DNA of 64,000 nt from Oscillospiraceae bacterium (GCA_017473015.1 JAFUNP010000014.1:1-64000); one strand, 5' to 3'; positions 26,240 to 35,319 are shown, counted from the first letter of the stretch. Notes: generated from the letters alone by a model not told the origin. A program made the numbers and translations.

Positions 26240-26278
26240 TGTAAAGTTACCTTACTGCTGGTGTAAAATGTGTGTAAA
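26240..26278 (-). promoter_or_regulatory. Putative Pho box upstream of the Na/Pi cotransporter
   Basis: On the minus strand TTTACA occurs at 26273-26278, 26262-26267 and 26240-26245, and a degenerate AGTAAG at 26251-26256. All four are exactly 11 bp apart. This matches the layout of PhoP-binding sites in Firmicutes (TT[ACT]ACA direct repeats with about 5-bp spacers). A TAAAAT sequence (26224-26229) follows closer to the gene. Confidence 0.72.
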
Positions 26279-26346
26279 CTGATGTTTTACAGGTGATTTT
26301 TTGTATTTAAATATCATAGTGAAAAAACTTTGGTGCTTTTCAAATG

Positions 26347-26375
26347 TTGCAAATAATTTACAGTAATAATATAAT
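26347..26375 (+). promoter_or_regulatory. Promoter of the M42 peptidase gene
   Basis: TTGCAA (26347-26352) and TATAAT (26370-26375) are 17 bp apart on the plus strand. Expected transcription start is near 26382, with a leader of about 28 nt. Confidence 0.75.
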
Positions 26376-26409
26376 ATAAATATAATTTAAGAAACTTCAG
26401 GAGAAAAAT

Positions 26410-27438
26410 ATGAAACAGACATTAAAAGAATATATGCTTTACCAGTTGGAAAAACTGCTGGCAATACCCAGTCCTACAGGTTATACAAAAGAAGTGTGTG
26501 ATTATCTTGCAGCACAGCTGACAGAAATGGGTTTTGCGCCTTATTCACTGCACAAAGGCGGAGTTATCTGTGCGTTGAATGAAGGCGAAAACGCCCTGAT
26601 GCTGGCTGCCCATGTGGATACTCTGGGTGCAATGGTAAAAACAGTAAAAGGCAACGGTGCCCTGATGGTGACACCTCTGGGAGGTCTGACTGCTGCAAAT
26701 GTGGAAACAGAAACTGCATGGGTTATCACACGCGAAGGCAAAAAATACGAAGGTACATTCCAGATTGAAAATGCTTCCACCCATGTTAACAGGGAAGCAG
26801 GTACTGCTGTGAGAAGCTTTGACAGCACACTGGAGCTTCTGCTGGATGAAAAAGTATACTCAAAGGATGACACAAGGAAACTGGGCATAGAAACAGGTGA
26901 TTTTGTAGCTGTAAATCCAAGATTTACAATTACAGACAGCGGTTTTATCAAAAGCCGTTTTCTGGATGACAAAGCATCTGCCGCCGTACTGCTCACATTG
27001 GCAAAGGCTGTAAGCGAAGGTCTTGAACTGAACAGAAAAGTTTATGTGATGTTCACAGTTTATGAAGAAGTGGGCCACGGCGCAGCTGCAGGCATTCCTT
27101 CTGATGTAAAGGACATGATAAGTGTGGATATGGGCTGCGTAGGTGCAGGACTTAACTGCAAAGAAACTCAGGTTTCCATCTGCTCCAAAGACTCAGCAGG
27201 GCCATATAATTATGATGTTGTAAATGACCTGGTGGCTGCTGCCAGAAATGCCGGTGTGGATTACGCCATAGATGTTTACCCATTCTATGGTTCAGATGTT
27301 GATGTAACTCTCAAAGCTGGTTTTGACATCCGTCACGGTCTTATAGGTCCCGGTGTTTATGCTTCACACGGCTATGAAAGAAGCCATGTAGAGGGCCTGG
27401 AAAATACATATAACTTACTTGTTGAATATCTGAAATAA
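26410..27438 (+). CDS. M42-family metallo-aminopeptidase
   Basis: The 342-residue protein has the two-metal ligands of the M42 family: AAHVDTLG (first His and Asp), FLDDKASAA (bridging Asp), YEEVGHG (catalytic and ligand Glu), VDMG and SHGYERSHVEG (last His). Members are cytoplasmic, tetrahedral dodecamers that trim peptides from the N-terminus; some relatives were named endoglucanase by mistake. It has its own promoter and a convergent terminator. The start is ATG 26410 after TCAGGAG. Confidence 0.9.
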   Translation: MKQTLKEYMLYQLEKLLAIPSPTGYTKEVCDYLAAQLTEMGFAPYSLHKGGVICALNEGENALMLAAHVDTLGAMVKTVKGNGALMVTPLGGLTAANVETETAWVITREGKKYEGTFQIENASTHVNREAGTAVRSFDSTLELLLDEKVYSKDDTRKLGIETGDFVAVNPRFTITDSGFIKSRFLDDKASAAVLLTLAKAVSEGLELNRKVYVMFTVYEEVGHGAAAGIPSDVKDMISVDMGCVGAGLNCKETQVSICSKDSAGPYNYDVVNDLVAAARNAGVDYAIDVYPFYGSDVDVTLKAGFDIRHGLIGPGVYASHGYERSHVEGLENTYNLLVEYLK

Positions 27439-27450
27439 ACAAAATAAAAG

Positions 27451-27470
27451 TGCCCGGATTGCTCCGGGCA
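27451..27470. terminator. Bidirectional terminator between convergent genes
   Basis: TGCCCGGA pairs with TCCGGGCA around TTGC. T-rich sequence follows on the plus strand (TTTATTGTTTG) and AAAATAAAAG precedes it, so it can serve the M42 gene and the opposite DUF624 gene. Confidence 0.82.
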
Positions 27471-27483
27471 TTTATTGTTTGTT

Positions 27484-28152
27484 TTACCATTCAGGTGTGG
27501 TATGGGCAAAGGCCATAGCCAGTGCCGGTACGGAAAAGGCTATGGTAAGCAACAACGGCAGGGTAGCCGGCAGCAACAGAACCATAGCGGACAGGAAAAC
27601 AGCAGAGATTATCACTGTAATTACAGTTCCGGGCAGTTTTTCCACAGCTTTTCTGAAAGCAGCAGTCATCAGTTCTTTCACACTGCCGTTATTGTCAGCC
27701 TCAGCTACGGCAGGGAACAGGTGTACGCCTGTACACCACAGCATAACCAATACCAGCAGGGAAACGGACGCCATTGGAATAAACATGATGTTTTCAGATG
27801 CCATTGTTATATAAATGTATAACCCTGCGGAGAATATCCCGGAAGCTGTTACCATAATAAGTCCCGGAACTACTGCCTTTTTCATACACCTTTTATATGT
27901 CCGCATATATGTTTTTACCACATCAGGCTGATAACCTGTTTTAACCATTTTTGCTGTGCAATATGACAATGCTGCAGCTGCGGGGCCGAATGTAAAAATA
28001 AATACCGGCGGCAGAAAAACGACGCTTGTCGCTATAAATAGAAGATTTAGCTTTACCAGCGAAAGTATACCATCAGAGTCCTGGAGGATTTCTCCCAGCC
28101 TGAGAATTATTTTGTTTTTTATAGCTTTTTTCTCTTTTTTGTCCTGTTTCAC
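27484..28152 (-). CDS. DUF624 (YesL-like) integral membrane protein
   Basis: The 222-residue protein has a basic N-terminus and about five membrane helices (LNLLFIATSVVFLPPVFIF, GLIMVTASGIFSAGLYIYI, VSLLVLVMLWCTGVHLF, VITVIISAVFLSAMVLLLPAT). The pattern fits the DUF624/YesL family, which is often found beside carbohydrate ABC transporters and their regulators in Firmicutes. Here a sugar ABC operon starts 303 bp away in the opposite direction, so a link to sugar uptake is possible. The biochemical role is unknown. The ATG at 28152 has only a weak upstream ribosome site (AAGGCGG). Confidence 0.75.
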   Translation of the reverse strand: MKQDKKEKKAIKNKIILRLGEILQDSDGILSLVKLNLLFIATSVVFLPPVFIFTFGPAAAALSYCTAKMVKTGYQPDVVKTYMRTYKRCMKKAVVPGLIMVTASGIFSAGLYIYITMASENIMFIPMASVSLLVLVMLWCTGVHLFPAVAEADNNGSVKELMTAAFRKAVEKLPGTVITVIISAVFLSAMVLLLPATLPLLLTIAFSVPALAMAFAHTTPEW

Positions 28153-28345
28153 TGTACAGACCGCCTTAATAATTAATCAATATATAATATAAATAAAATA
28201 TCCGTTTTTAGCAAGTGAAAATTAGATTTTATTATAAAAAGTTACAAAAATATTACAGGTAAATATTACTGTATTGTAAAAATGCACAAAAATAGTATTG
28301 TTTTTACAGCAATACAACTATTTTTGGATTTTTGTTAAATAATAC

Positions 28346-28377
28346 TTGAAAATTGTTTCAAAAATGATTAATATAAT
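28346..28377 (+). promoter_or_regulatory. Promoter of the sugar ABC operon
   Basis: TTGAAA (28346-28351) pairs with either TTAATA (28368-28373, 16-bp spacer) or TATAAT (28372-28377, 20-bp spacer). The -35 is part of an imperfect dyad TTGAAAATTGTTTCAA that might be a second weak operator. The upstream 28153-28345 stretch is AT-rich and holds nothing else I can identify. Confidence 0.6.
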
Positions 28378-28392
28378 ATTGATTTAGGAAAC

Positions 28393-28406
28393 TGGAAACG
28401 TTTCCA
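28393..28406 (+). promoter_or_regulatory. LacI-family operator palindrome
   Basis: TGGAAACGTTTCCA is a perfect 14-bp palindrome with a central CG, the typical form of LacI/GalR-family operators. It lies just downstream of the promoter, where a bound repressor would block transcription. The LacI-type regulator encoded at 31542 in the same operon is the obvious candidate; a CcpA-type protein is an alternative. Confidence 0.82.
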
Positions 28407-28455
28407 AAACATCTGAGGGGAAATCCCGTAGAATTCCAATTAGGAGGAAAAAACT

Positions 28456-29742
28456 ATGAAAAAACTTTTAGCTCTGGTTCTTGCTGGCGTTATGGCATTC
28501 TCTATGGTTGCTTGCGGCGGCACAGAAACAGAAGGTGGCGACACAGACGCAACAGGTTCTGTTTACTACCTCAACTTCAAACCTGAACAGGATCAGCAGT
28601 GGCAGGATCTTGCTGCTAAGTACACAGAAGAAACAGGTGTACCAGTAACTGTTGTTACAGCAGCTTCCGGCGAATACGAAACAACACTGATGTCCGAAAT
28701 GGGTAAAGAATCCGCTCCAACACTTTTCCAGGTTAACGGCCCTGTAGGTCTTGCTAACTGGAAAGACTACTGCTATGACCTGACAGGTACTGACGTTTAT
28801 GGTCAGCTTCTGGGCGATGACTTTGCACTTGTTGAAGACGGCAAAGTATACGGCCTTGCTTATGTTATCGAAACATACGGCATCATCGCTAACAAAACTC
28901 TTCTGGAAAAAGCAGGTCACACAGTAGAAGAAATCACATCCTTTGAAACACTGAAAGCTGTTGTTGAAGATATCCAGGCTCGCAAAGACGAACTGGGCTT
29001 CGCAGCATTCTCTTCCGCAGGTATGGATGGTTCTTCTGACTGGAGATTCAAAACTCACCTTGCTAACCTGCCTCTGACATTCGAATACGAAACAGAAGGC
29101 ATCACTCCTGGTACAGTTAAAGGTACATACCTTGACAACTACAGAAACATCTGGGATCTGTACATCAACAATGCTACATGTGACCCAGCTGAACTTTCTG
29201 CAAAAACAGGTAATGACGCTGTAACAGAAATGGTTGAAGGCAAAGCTGTATTCTACCAGAACGGTACATGGGCAGCTGGCGACCTGGCAGCAATCATCGA
29301 TGATCTGACAATGATCCCACTTTACATTGGTGTTGGCGACGAAGCTAACCAGGGTCTGTGCACAGGTTCTGAAAACTACTGGTGTGTAAACAGCCAGGCT
29401 TCTCAGACTGATATCGATGCTACACTGGCATTCCTTAACTGGTGTGTAACATCTGAAACAGGTGTTAACGGCATGTGTAAAGAAATGGGCTTTGTAATTC
29501 CATTTGCAAAAGCTCTGCCAGCTGACAACAAATTTGTTCAGGAAGCTGATGCTATGATCGCTGCTGGCAAAAAATCTGTTGGTTGGAACTTCCCAACAAT
29601 GCCATCTGAAGAATGGAAAAACGGTGTTGGTCAGGCTCTTACAGCTTACGCTGCAGATCAGACAGATGCTAACTGGGATGCAGTAGTTGCTGCATTCGTA
29701 GACGGTTGGGCTACAGAATACGCACTTGCTAATCCAGCATAA
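28456..29742 (+). CDS. Carbohydrate ABC transporter substrate-binding lipoprotein
   Basis: The 428-residue protein has a lipoprotein signal (LALVLAGVMAFSMVACGG, lipid on Cys20) and a type-1 sugar-binding fold as in MalE and MsmE (YLNFKPEQDQQWQDLAAKY, AVFYQNGTWAAGDL, TGSENYWCVN). It would catch oligosaccharides outside the membrane and pass them to the two permeases downstream. The linked 4-alpha-glucanotransferase points to malto-oligosaccharides. Codons are strongly biased, as in highly expressed genes. A hairpin between this gene and the permeases should keep its mRNA in excess. The start is ATG 28456 after TTAGGAGG. Confidence 0.92.
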   Translation: MKKLLALVLAGVMAFSMVACGGTETEGGDTDATGSVYYLNFKPEQDQQWQDLAAKYTEETGVPVTVVTAASGEYETTLMSEMGKESAPTLFQVNGPVGLANWKDYCYDLTGTDVYGQLLGDDFALVEDGKVYGLAYVIETYGIIANKTLLEKAGHTVEEITSFETLKAVVEDIQARKDELGFAAFSSAGMDGSSDWRFKTHLANLPLTFEYETEGITPGTVKGTYLDNYRNIWDLYINNATCDPAELSAKTGNDAVTEMVEGKAVFYQNGTWAAGDLAAIIDDLTMIPLYIGVGDEANQGLCTGSENYWCVNSQASQTDIDATLAFLNWCVTSETGVNGMCKEMGFVIPFAKALPADNKFVQEADAMIAAGKKSVGWNFPTMPSEEWKNGVGQALTAYAADQTDANWDAVVAAFVDGWATEYALANPA

Positions 29743-29789
29743 TTTTAAGTAAGTATTATAATTATATTTTAATATTTAAAGTTTAATTT

Positions 29790-29819
29790 CAGGGACAGCA
29801 GGAATACTTGCTGTCCCTG
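29790..29819 (+). other. Intercistronic hairpin after the binding-protein gene
   Basis: CAGGGACAGCA pairs with TGCTGTCCCTG around an 8-nt loop, followed by TATGTTTTAATT. It is a partial terminator or 3'-stabiliser of the kind common after binding-protein genes. Confidence 0.78.
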
Positions 29820-29848
29820 TATGTTTTAATTACCGAAAGGAGCGTTTT

Positions 29849-30700
29849 ATGGAAAAGGCACTTAAAAAATATTCTCCTGTCTTTGTCCTGCCTACGCTGC
29901 TGGCTTTTACTATAGGATTTATCATTCCATTTATCGAAGGTTTATACTTATCATTCTGTCAGTTTACCACTGTAAAGAATGCTAAATTTGTGGGTCTTGC
30001 CAACTATAAGTACATCATCACAGATGAACTTTTCCTCAATTCCTTTAAATTTACAGTTTCTTTTGCGGTTGTATCAATTGTACTTATCAATGTTATTGCT
30101 CTGGGTCTTGCCCTTCTGCTCACACGCAACCTGAAAGGCACAAACATTTTCCGTACAGTTTTCTTTATGCCTAACCTTATCGGCGGTATCGTATTGGGTT
30201 ATATCTGGCAGATTCTTATCAACTGTATTCTCTCTATCGTTGGACAGCCTCTGCTGGCTCTTAACACACAGGCCGGTTACTGGGGTCTTATCATCCTTAC
30301 TGCATGGCAGCAGATAGGTTATATGATGATCATCTACATTGCTGGTTTACAGAATGTACCTGATGATCTTATCGAAGCAGCCGCTATTGACGGCGCTACA
30401 GCATGGCAGACATTCTGGAAAGTAAAACTTCCTATGATTATGTCTTCCATTACAGTATGTGTATTCCTTACACTTACAAACTCTTTCAAACTCTTTGACC
30501 AGAACCTTGCTCTCACAGCAGGTGACCCTGGCCATCTCACAGAAATGCTGGCTCTTAATATCTACCAGACATTCTACGCACGTGCAGGTATGCAGTGGAA
30601 AGGCTACGGCCAGGCCAAAGCAGTGCTGTTCTGTATTCTGGTTGTTGTTATCTCATTTGCACAGCTTCGCGCAACACGTTCCAAGGAGGTACAGGCATAA
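29849..30700 (+). CDS. Sugar ABC transporter permease (MalF/MsmF type)
   Basis: The 283-residue protein has six predicted membrane helices and the EAA loop EAAAIDGATAWQTFWKVKLP that contacts the ATPase. It starts at ATG 29849 after GAAAGGAGCG and ends overlapping the next permease by one base. It forms the transmembrane channel with its partner. Confidence 0.93.
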   Translation: MEKALKKYSPVFVLPTLLAFTIGFIIPFIEGLYLSFCQFTTVKNAKFVGLANYKYIITDELFLNSFKFTVSFAVVSIVLINVIALGLALLLTRNLKGTNIFRTVFFMPNLIGGIVLGYIWQILINCILSIVGQPLLALNTQAGYWGLIILTAWQQIGYMMIIYIAGLQNVPDDLIEAAAIDGATAWQTFWKVKLPMIMSSITVCVFLTLTNSFKLFDQNLALTAGDPGHLTEMLALNIYQTFYARAGMQWKGYGQAKAVLFCILVVVISFAQLRATRSKEVQA

Positions 30701-31542
30701 TGAAAAAACAGAAAAGTGCTGTAGATACTGTCTGGTCATTTGTACTGGCAGTTGCCTCCGTTCTTTATATGTATCCGATTGTAATGATTCTCTTCAACTC
30801 CTTCAAACAGGAAAGAGCAATCAGTACAGGTACAGCTTTCCAGCTGCCGACAGCTGAAACTTTTGCGGGTATTGAACATTATATCAATGCTGTTAACTCC
30901 AAAGGTTTCCTGCAGTCACTGGGCTACAGCTTCCTCATCACTATCACTTCCGTTGGTGCAATCCTGCTGTTCTGTTCCATGTGTTCATGGTACATCACAC
31001 GCGTAAAAGGTTTTGTATCCAATGGTCTGTATATGCTTTTTGCTTTCTCAATGGTTGTTCCTTTCCAGATGGTTATGTTTACTCTGTCACAGACAGCTGA
31101 CCAGCTGAAACTGAACAAACCATGGAATATCTGGATTATCTATCTTGGCTTTGGTGCAGGTCTTGCTACATTTATGTTTGCCGGCTTTATGAAATCAATT
31201 CCTCTGGAAGTTGAAGAAGCTTCTATGATTGACGGCTGCAGCCCTCTGCAGACATATTTCATGATTGTTATGCCTATGCTGAAACCTACAATGGTTTCCG
31301 TTGGTATCCTGGAAGCAATGTGGGTGTGGAACGACTATCTGCTGCCTACACTGGTTCTGGATATCAAAAAATACAAAACAATCCCTATGCTTATCCAGTA
31401 TTTCCGTGGCAGTTACGGTCGTGTAGAAATGGGTCCGATGATGGCATGTATTATGCTGACTATCATCCCTATAGTTATTATCTACCTGCTGGGTCAGAAG
31501 CATATTATCAAAGGCGTTGCAGCCGGTGCTGTTAAAGGCTAA
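30700..31542 (+). CDS. Sugar ABC transporter permease (MalG/MsmG type)
   Basis: The 280-residue protein has the MalG-type layout: an early helix, an extracellular segment (SFKQERAISTG), four or five more helices and the EAA loop EEASMIDGCSPLQTYFMIVMP. The start is ATG 30700, overlapping the stop of the first permease (TAATG) with AAGGAGG just upstream; the longer in-frame start at 30595 lies inside the preceding gene and was rejected. It ends with TAATG, overlapping the regulator gene, so translation is coupled through the operon. Confidence 0.93.
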   Translation: MKKQKSAVDTVWSFVLAVASVLYMYPIVMILFNSFKQERAISTGTAFQLPTAETFAGIEHYINAVNSKGFLQSLGYSFLITITSVGAILLFCSMCSWYITRVKGFVSNGLYMLFAFSMVVPFQMVMFTLSQTADQLKLNKPWNIWIIYLGFGAGLATFMFAGFMKSIPLEVEEASMIDGCSPLQTYFMIVMPMLKPTMVSVGILEAMWVWNDYLLPTLVLDIKKYKTIPMLIQYFRGSYGRVEMGPMMACIMLTIIPIVIIYLLGQKHIIKGVAAGAVKG

Positions 31543-32570
31543 TGCCTGTTACTATAAAGGATATTGCCAGAGAGTCCGGATACGCAGTGGGAACTGTCTC
31601 CCGTGTGCTGAATAATCATCCGGATGTATCAGAGACAGCAAGGAAAAAAATTATGGAAGTGGTAAACAAATACAATTTCCGTATAAATAACAATGCTAAA
31701 CATCTCAAACAGCATATCAGCAACGCCGTGGCCGTTGTTGTAAAAGGTTCCCAGAACATGCTTTTTGCACCTATTGTGGAACAGCTGCAAAGCGGTATCA
31801 GGCAAAAAGGATATGACTGTTTAATCTATTATATAAATGAAAACGAAAACGAAGTGGAGCAGGCAGTACAGGTGTGTGTGGAACGCCGTCCTGTAGGCAT
31901 ACTGTTTTTGGGAAGTAACCACCGGTACTTCCGACAGCAGTTTGACCAGATAAAAGTACCATGTGTCATGGTTACAAACTCTGCCCTGCGGCTCAGCTTT
32001 GACAATCTTTCCAGTGTCAGCACAGATGACGCTGCAGCTGCGAAAGCTGCAATACAGCACCTTATAGATGCAGGTCACAGAAAAATAGGTATTCTGGGCG
32101 GCTATCTTGAAAAATCAAGAGCTGCCATAACCCGTTTTGAGGGCTGTAAGGAGGCATTTAAGGAAAATAACCTGGAATTTGATTTTAATACTGATTATCA
32201 GGGCGCTTTGTTTTCAGTTACACGGGGATATGAAGCAATGAACAGGCTTCTGGACCGAGATACCCGGCTTACAGCGGTTTTTGCCATGTCAGATGTTATG
32301 GCAATCGGTGCCGTAAGAGCTATTACAGACCGCGGTCTCAAAGTGCCGCAGGATATATCGGTCATAGGTTTTGATGGTATAGAAATGATAGACTACCTCG
32401 TACCTAAACTGGCTACAATCAGGCAGAACAGGGAAGAGATAGCACGGCAGAGCATAGAGGTGCTCATGCAGGCTATTCACGGCAGTGCCGGTGCTGTTCA
32501 CAGGGTTGTACCATTTGAAATTATTACCGGTGAAAGTACAAAACGACTCTATTCGGAGGAAAATAAATAA
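31542..32570 (+). CDS. LacI-family transcriptional regulator of the sugar operon
   Basis: The 342-residue protein starts with a LacI helix-turn-helix (TIKDIARESGYAVGTVSRVLNN) and hinge helix (AKHLKQ), followed by a periplasmic-binding-type effector domain (GILGGYLEKSRAAITRFEG, AVFAMSDVMAIGAVRAI, SVIGFDG). It probably represses this operon through TGGAAACGTTTCCA at 28393 and releases it when the imported sugar or a derivative binds. It lies inside the operon between the permeases and the ATPase, overlapping both neighbours by one base. This forces regulator and transporter levels to rise together. Confidence 0.9.
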   Translation: MPVTIKDIARESGYAVGTVSRVLNNHPDVSETARKKIMEVVNKYNFRINNNAKHLKQHISNAVAVVVKGSQNMLFAPIVEQLQSGIRQKGYDCLIYYINENENEVEQAVQVCVERRPVGILFLGSNHRYFRQQFDQIKVPCVMVTNSALRLSFDNLSSVSTDDAAAAKAAIQHLIDAGHRKIGILGGYLEKSRAAITRFEGCKEAFKENNLEFDFNTDYQGALFSVTRGYEAMNRLLDRDTRLTAVFAMSDVMAIGAVRAITDRGLKVPQDISVIGFDGIEMIDYLVPKLATIRQNREEIARQSIEVLMQAIHGSAGAVHRVVPFEIITGESTKRLYSEENK

Positions 32571-33688
32571 TGGCAAGCATATCATTTAAAAATGTCAGAA
32601 AGACATATGATAATGGTGTAGAAGTTGTTAAAGGTTTCCACCTTGATGTTGCTGACAAAGAATTTATTGTTCTGGTTGGCGCTTCCGGTTGTGGTAAATC
32701 CACAACACTGCGTATGATTGCAGGTCTGGAAGATATTACCAGCGGCGAACTGTGGATTGGCGACAAACTGGTTAACAACATTCCACCTAAAGACAGAGAT
32801 ATTGCAATGGTATTCCAGAGCTATGCTCTGTACCCACACATGACAGTTTATGACAACATGGCTTTTGCACTTAAACTGGCAGGTGAATCAAAAGCAGTAA
32901 TTGATGAAAAAGTAAAAGAAGCGGCTGAAATCCTTGGCCTGACACCTTATCTGGACAGAAAACCAAAAGCTCTGTCCGGCGGTCAGCGTCAGCGTGTTGC
33001 CCTTGGCCGTGCTATGGTTAGAAAACCTGCAGTTTTCCTGCTGGACGAACCACTGTCCAACCTGGATGCTAAACTGCGTACAGAAATGCGCAGTCAGCTG
33101 GCTCATCTTCATAAAAAACTGGAAACAACATTTGTATATGTTACACATGACCAGACAGAAGCTATGACTCTGGGTACAAGAATTGTTGTTATGAATGCAG
33201 GTATCATCCAGCAGGTTGATACACCAAGAAACCTGTATACAAAACCTGTAAACAAATTTGTTGCCGGCTTTATCGGTTCTCCTACAATGAACTTCTCCAA
33301 TGCACTGGTTGCAGAAAAAGAAGACGGCCTCTATCTTGAATTTGAAGGTCATTCAGTTAAACTGAACGCTGAAAAGACAAAAGCCCTGAAAGACGGCGGT
33401 TATGTAGGTAAAGAAGTTATCTTCGGTATCCGTCCGGAAGATGTTTACGAAGATGAAGATGTAGTAAAAGCTGGTCTTGAAGAAAAACGTGTAATCGAAG
33501 CAGAAGTAGATATGTATGAACTGCTTGGTTCTGACGTTATCCTGTATTACTATGTAGGTGAAAATAAATTTACAGCTATTGTAAATCCGGCTACACCTAC
33601 AAGAACAGGCGATACAACACATTTTGCATTTGATGTGGACAGAATGCACATCTTTGACAAAGATACAGAAGTTACAATCTGCCACTAA
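32570..33688 (+). CDS. msmK: Sugar ABC transporter ATPase (MsmK/UgpC type)
   Basis: The 372-residue protein has Walker A (GASGCGKSTT), Q-loop (VFQSYALYPHM), signature LSGGQRQRVALGRA, Walker B (FLLDEPLSNLDA) and the switch His (THDQTEA). The C-terminal about 130 residues form the OB-type regulatory domain of MalK-like ATPases (GIRPEDVY). It powers the two permeases. In many Firmicutes one MsmK serves several sugar transporters, so it may also work with others. The start is ATG 32570 overlapping the regulator stop, with CGGAGG upstream. Confidence 0.93.
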   Translation: MASISFKNVRKTYDNGVEVVKGFHLDVADKEFIVLVGASGCGKSTTLRMIAGLEDITSGELWIGDKLVNNIPPKDRDIAMVFQSYALYPHMTVYDNMAFALKLAGESKAVIDEKVKEAAEILGLTPYLDRKPKALSGGQRQRVALGRAMVRKPAVFLLDEPLSNLDAKLRTEMRSQLAHLHKKLETTFVYVTHDQTEAMTLGTRIVVMNAGIIQQVDTPRNLYTKPVNKFVAGFIGSPTMNFSNALVAEKEDGLYLEFEGHSVKLNAEKTKALKDGGYVGKEVIFGIRPEDVYEDEDVVKAGLEEKRVIEAEVDMYELLGSDVILYYYVGENKFTAIVNPATPTRTGDTTHFAFDVDRMHIFDKDTEVTICH

Positions 33689-33710
33689 TATTTTTTAAGG
33701 AGGTATACCT

Positions 33711-35198
33711 ATGAGAAGTAACGGTATTCTCATGCATATTTCTTCTCTCCCATCTCCTTACGGAATCGGAACAATGGGTGTTTCAGCCTATGAGTTTGCA
33801 GATTTTCTTGCACGGGCAGGACAGTCTTACTGGCAGCTTCTTCCAATCTGTCCTACAGGGTATGGGGATTCACCTTATCAGTCGTTCTCAACAAATGCAG
33901 GCAATCCTTATTTTATAGACCTTGACCTGCTGTATCATATGGGCTTTCTTGACCGTGATGATTATGAAAATATTGACTGGGAAAGCACACCGGACAGCGT
34001 AAACTACGGTGCGCTTTATGAAAAACGTTACCCTGTATTGCGCAAAGCAGCAGAACGTTTCAAACAGGATGTTCCGGAAGATTACGCAGAATTCTGTAAA
34101 AAAAACAGTTTCTGGCTTGATGATTATGCGCTGTTTATGGCGCTTAAAAATGCTTTTGGCGGCGCCGCATGGTATAACTGGGAAGCTGACATCAAAACCA
34201 GACAGCCTGAGGCACTGGCCGCAGCGAAAGAAAAGTATATCGATGATATAAACTTCTGGAAAGTTCTTCAGTATCTTTTCTTCAAACAGTGGAACAGTCT
34301 GCGTGAATATGTAAACGGAAAAGGCATTAAGTTTATTGGTGACCTGCCGATTTATGTATCTCTCGATGGCGTTGATGCATGGTCACATCCTCAGTTTTTC
34401 CAGCTGGACGAAAATCTGCAGCCAGTTGAGGTTGCCGGTTGTCCGCCGGACGGCTTCTCAGCTGACGGTCAGTTGTGGGGTAATCCGCTGTATGACTGGG
34501 ACTACATGGAAAAAGACGGCTATACATGGTGGATTAAGCGTATAGAATATCTGTGCAATGTTTATGACATTCTCCGCATTGACCATTTCCGTGGCTTTGA
34601 TTCTTATTTTGCTATTCCTTATGGTGATACTACAGCCCATAATGGTTGCTGGAAACAGGGTCCCGGTATGAAGCTGTTCAATGCCATTGAAAAAGCTATA
34701 GGAAAACAGCCTATTATTGCAGAAGACCTGGGATATCTTACCGATTCTGTAAAACAGCTGCTGACAGAAAGCACATTCCCTGGTATGAAAGTGCTGGAAT
34801 TTGCTTTTGACAGCCGCGATGCAAACAGTGTAGAATATTTGCCTTACAAATATCCGGTAAACTGTGTGGCTTATATCGGTACACATGATAACGACACAGC
34901 CTGTGGCTGGATGAAAACAGCCCCACAGGAGGATATACGGACAGCTGTTGAGTATCTTAATCTCAATGAAGCTGAAGGCTGGCACTGGGGGCTGATGCGT
35001 GCACTGTGGACCACAGCTGCAGATATGACAATAGTTCAGTTCCAGGACGTGCTGGGGCTGGGCAGTGAGGCCAGAATGAATACACCTTCTTCTGTTGGTC
35101 ATAACTGGCGCTGGCGTACTCTGCCGGGTACATATACAAAGGAACTGGCAGAAAAGTTGCACCACAAAATGGCACTTTACGGCAGATTGCCTAAATAA
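33711..35198 (+). CDS. malQ: 4-alpha-glucanotransferase (amylomaltase)
   Basis: The 495-residue protein is a GH77 enzyme of normal length. Visible are the nucleophile Asp in LRIDHFRGFDSY, the acid/base Glu in AEDLGYL, the third Asp in GTHDNDTACGW, and the N-terminal family start RSNGILMHISSLPSPYGIG. It transfers alpha-1,4-glucan segments between chains in the cytoplasm and so recycles malto-oligosaccharides. It follows the ATPase by 22 bp with AAGGAGG. This placement is the main evidence that the ABC system imports malto-oligosaccharides. Confidence 0.95.
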   Translation: MRSNGILMHISSLPSPYGIGTMGVSAYEFADFLARAGQSYWQLLPICPTGYGDSPYQSFSTNAGNPYFIDLDLLYHMGFLDRDDYENIDWESTPDSVNYGALYEKRYPVLRKAAERFKQDVPEDYAEFCKKNSFWLDDYALFMALKNAFGGAAWYNWEADIKTRQPEALAAAKEKYIDDINFWKVLQYLFFKQWNSLREYVNGKGIKFIGDLPIYVSLDGVDAWSHPQFFQLDENLQPVEVAGCPPDGFSADGQLWGNPLYDWDYMEKDGYTWWIKRIEYLCNVYDILRIDHFRGFDSYFAIPYGDTTAHNGCWKQGPGMKLFNAIEKAIGKQPIIAEDLGYLTDSVKQLLTESTFPGMKVLEFAFDSRDANSVEYLPYKYPVNCVAYIGTHDNDTACGWMKTAPQEDIRTAVEYLNLNEAEGWHWGLMRALWTTAADMTIVQFQDVLGLGSEARMNTPSSVGHNWRWRTLPGTYTKELAEKLHHKMALYGRLPK

Positions 35199-35222
35199 CA
35201 CAATCTGTAACAGAAATAATAT

Positions 35223-35257
35223 AAAACAGAGGGAAGCTATGTTTTCTCTCTGTTTTT
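35223..35257 (+). terminator. Terminator of the sugar operon
   Basis: AAAACAGAG pairs with CTCTGTTTT around a 16-nt loop and ends in a T-run. It lies 25 bp after malQ. Confidence 0.75.
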
Positions 35258-35260
35258 ATG

Positions 35261-35289
35261 TTGCTTTTGATGTTTTGCAATGTTATAAT
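35261..35289 (+). promoter_or_regulatory. Promoter of the C_GCAxxG_C_C gene
   Basis: TTGCTT (35261-35266) and TATAAT (35284-35289) are 17 bp apart, with TGT just before the -10 (extended -10). Confidence 0.78.
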
Positions 35290-35319
35290 TAAAACAAAGG
35301 TATATGGAGGTAAAATATT

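Noticed and set aside
28346-28361. Second LacI operator TTGAAAATTGTTTCAA
   Set aside because: It is an imperfect dyad with different spacing from the 28393 palindrome and overlaps the -35, so it may be chance; kept only as a note.
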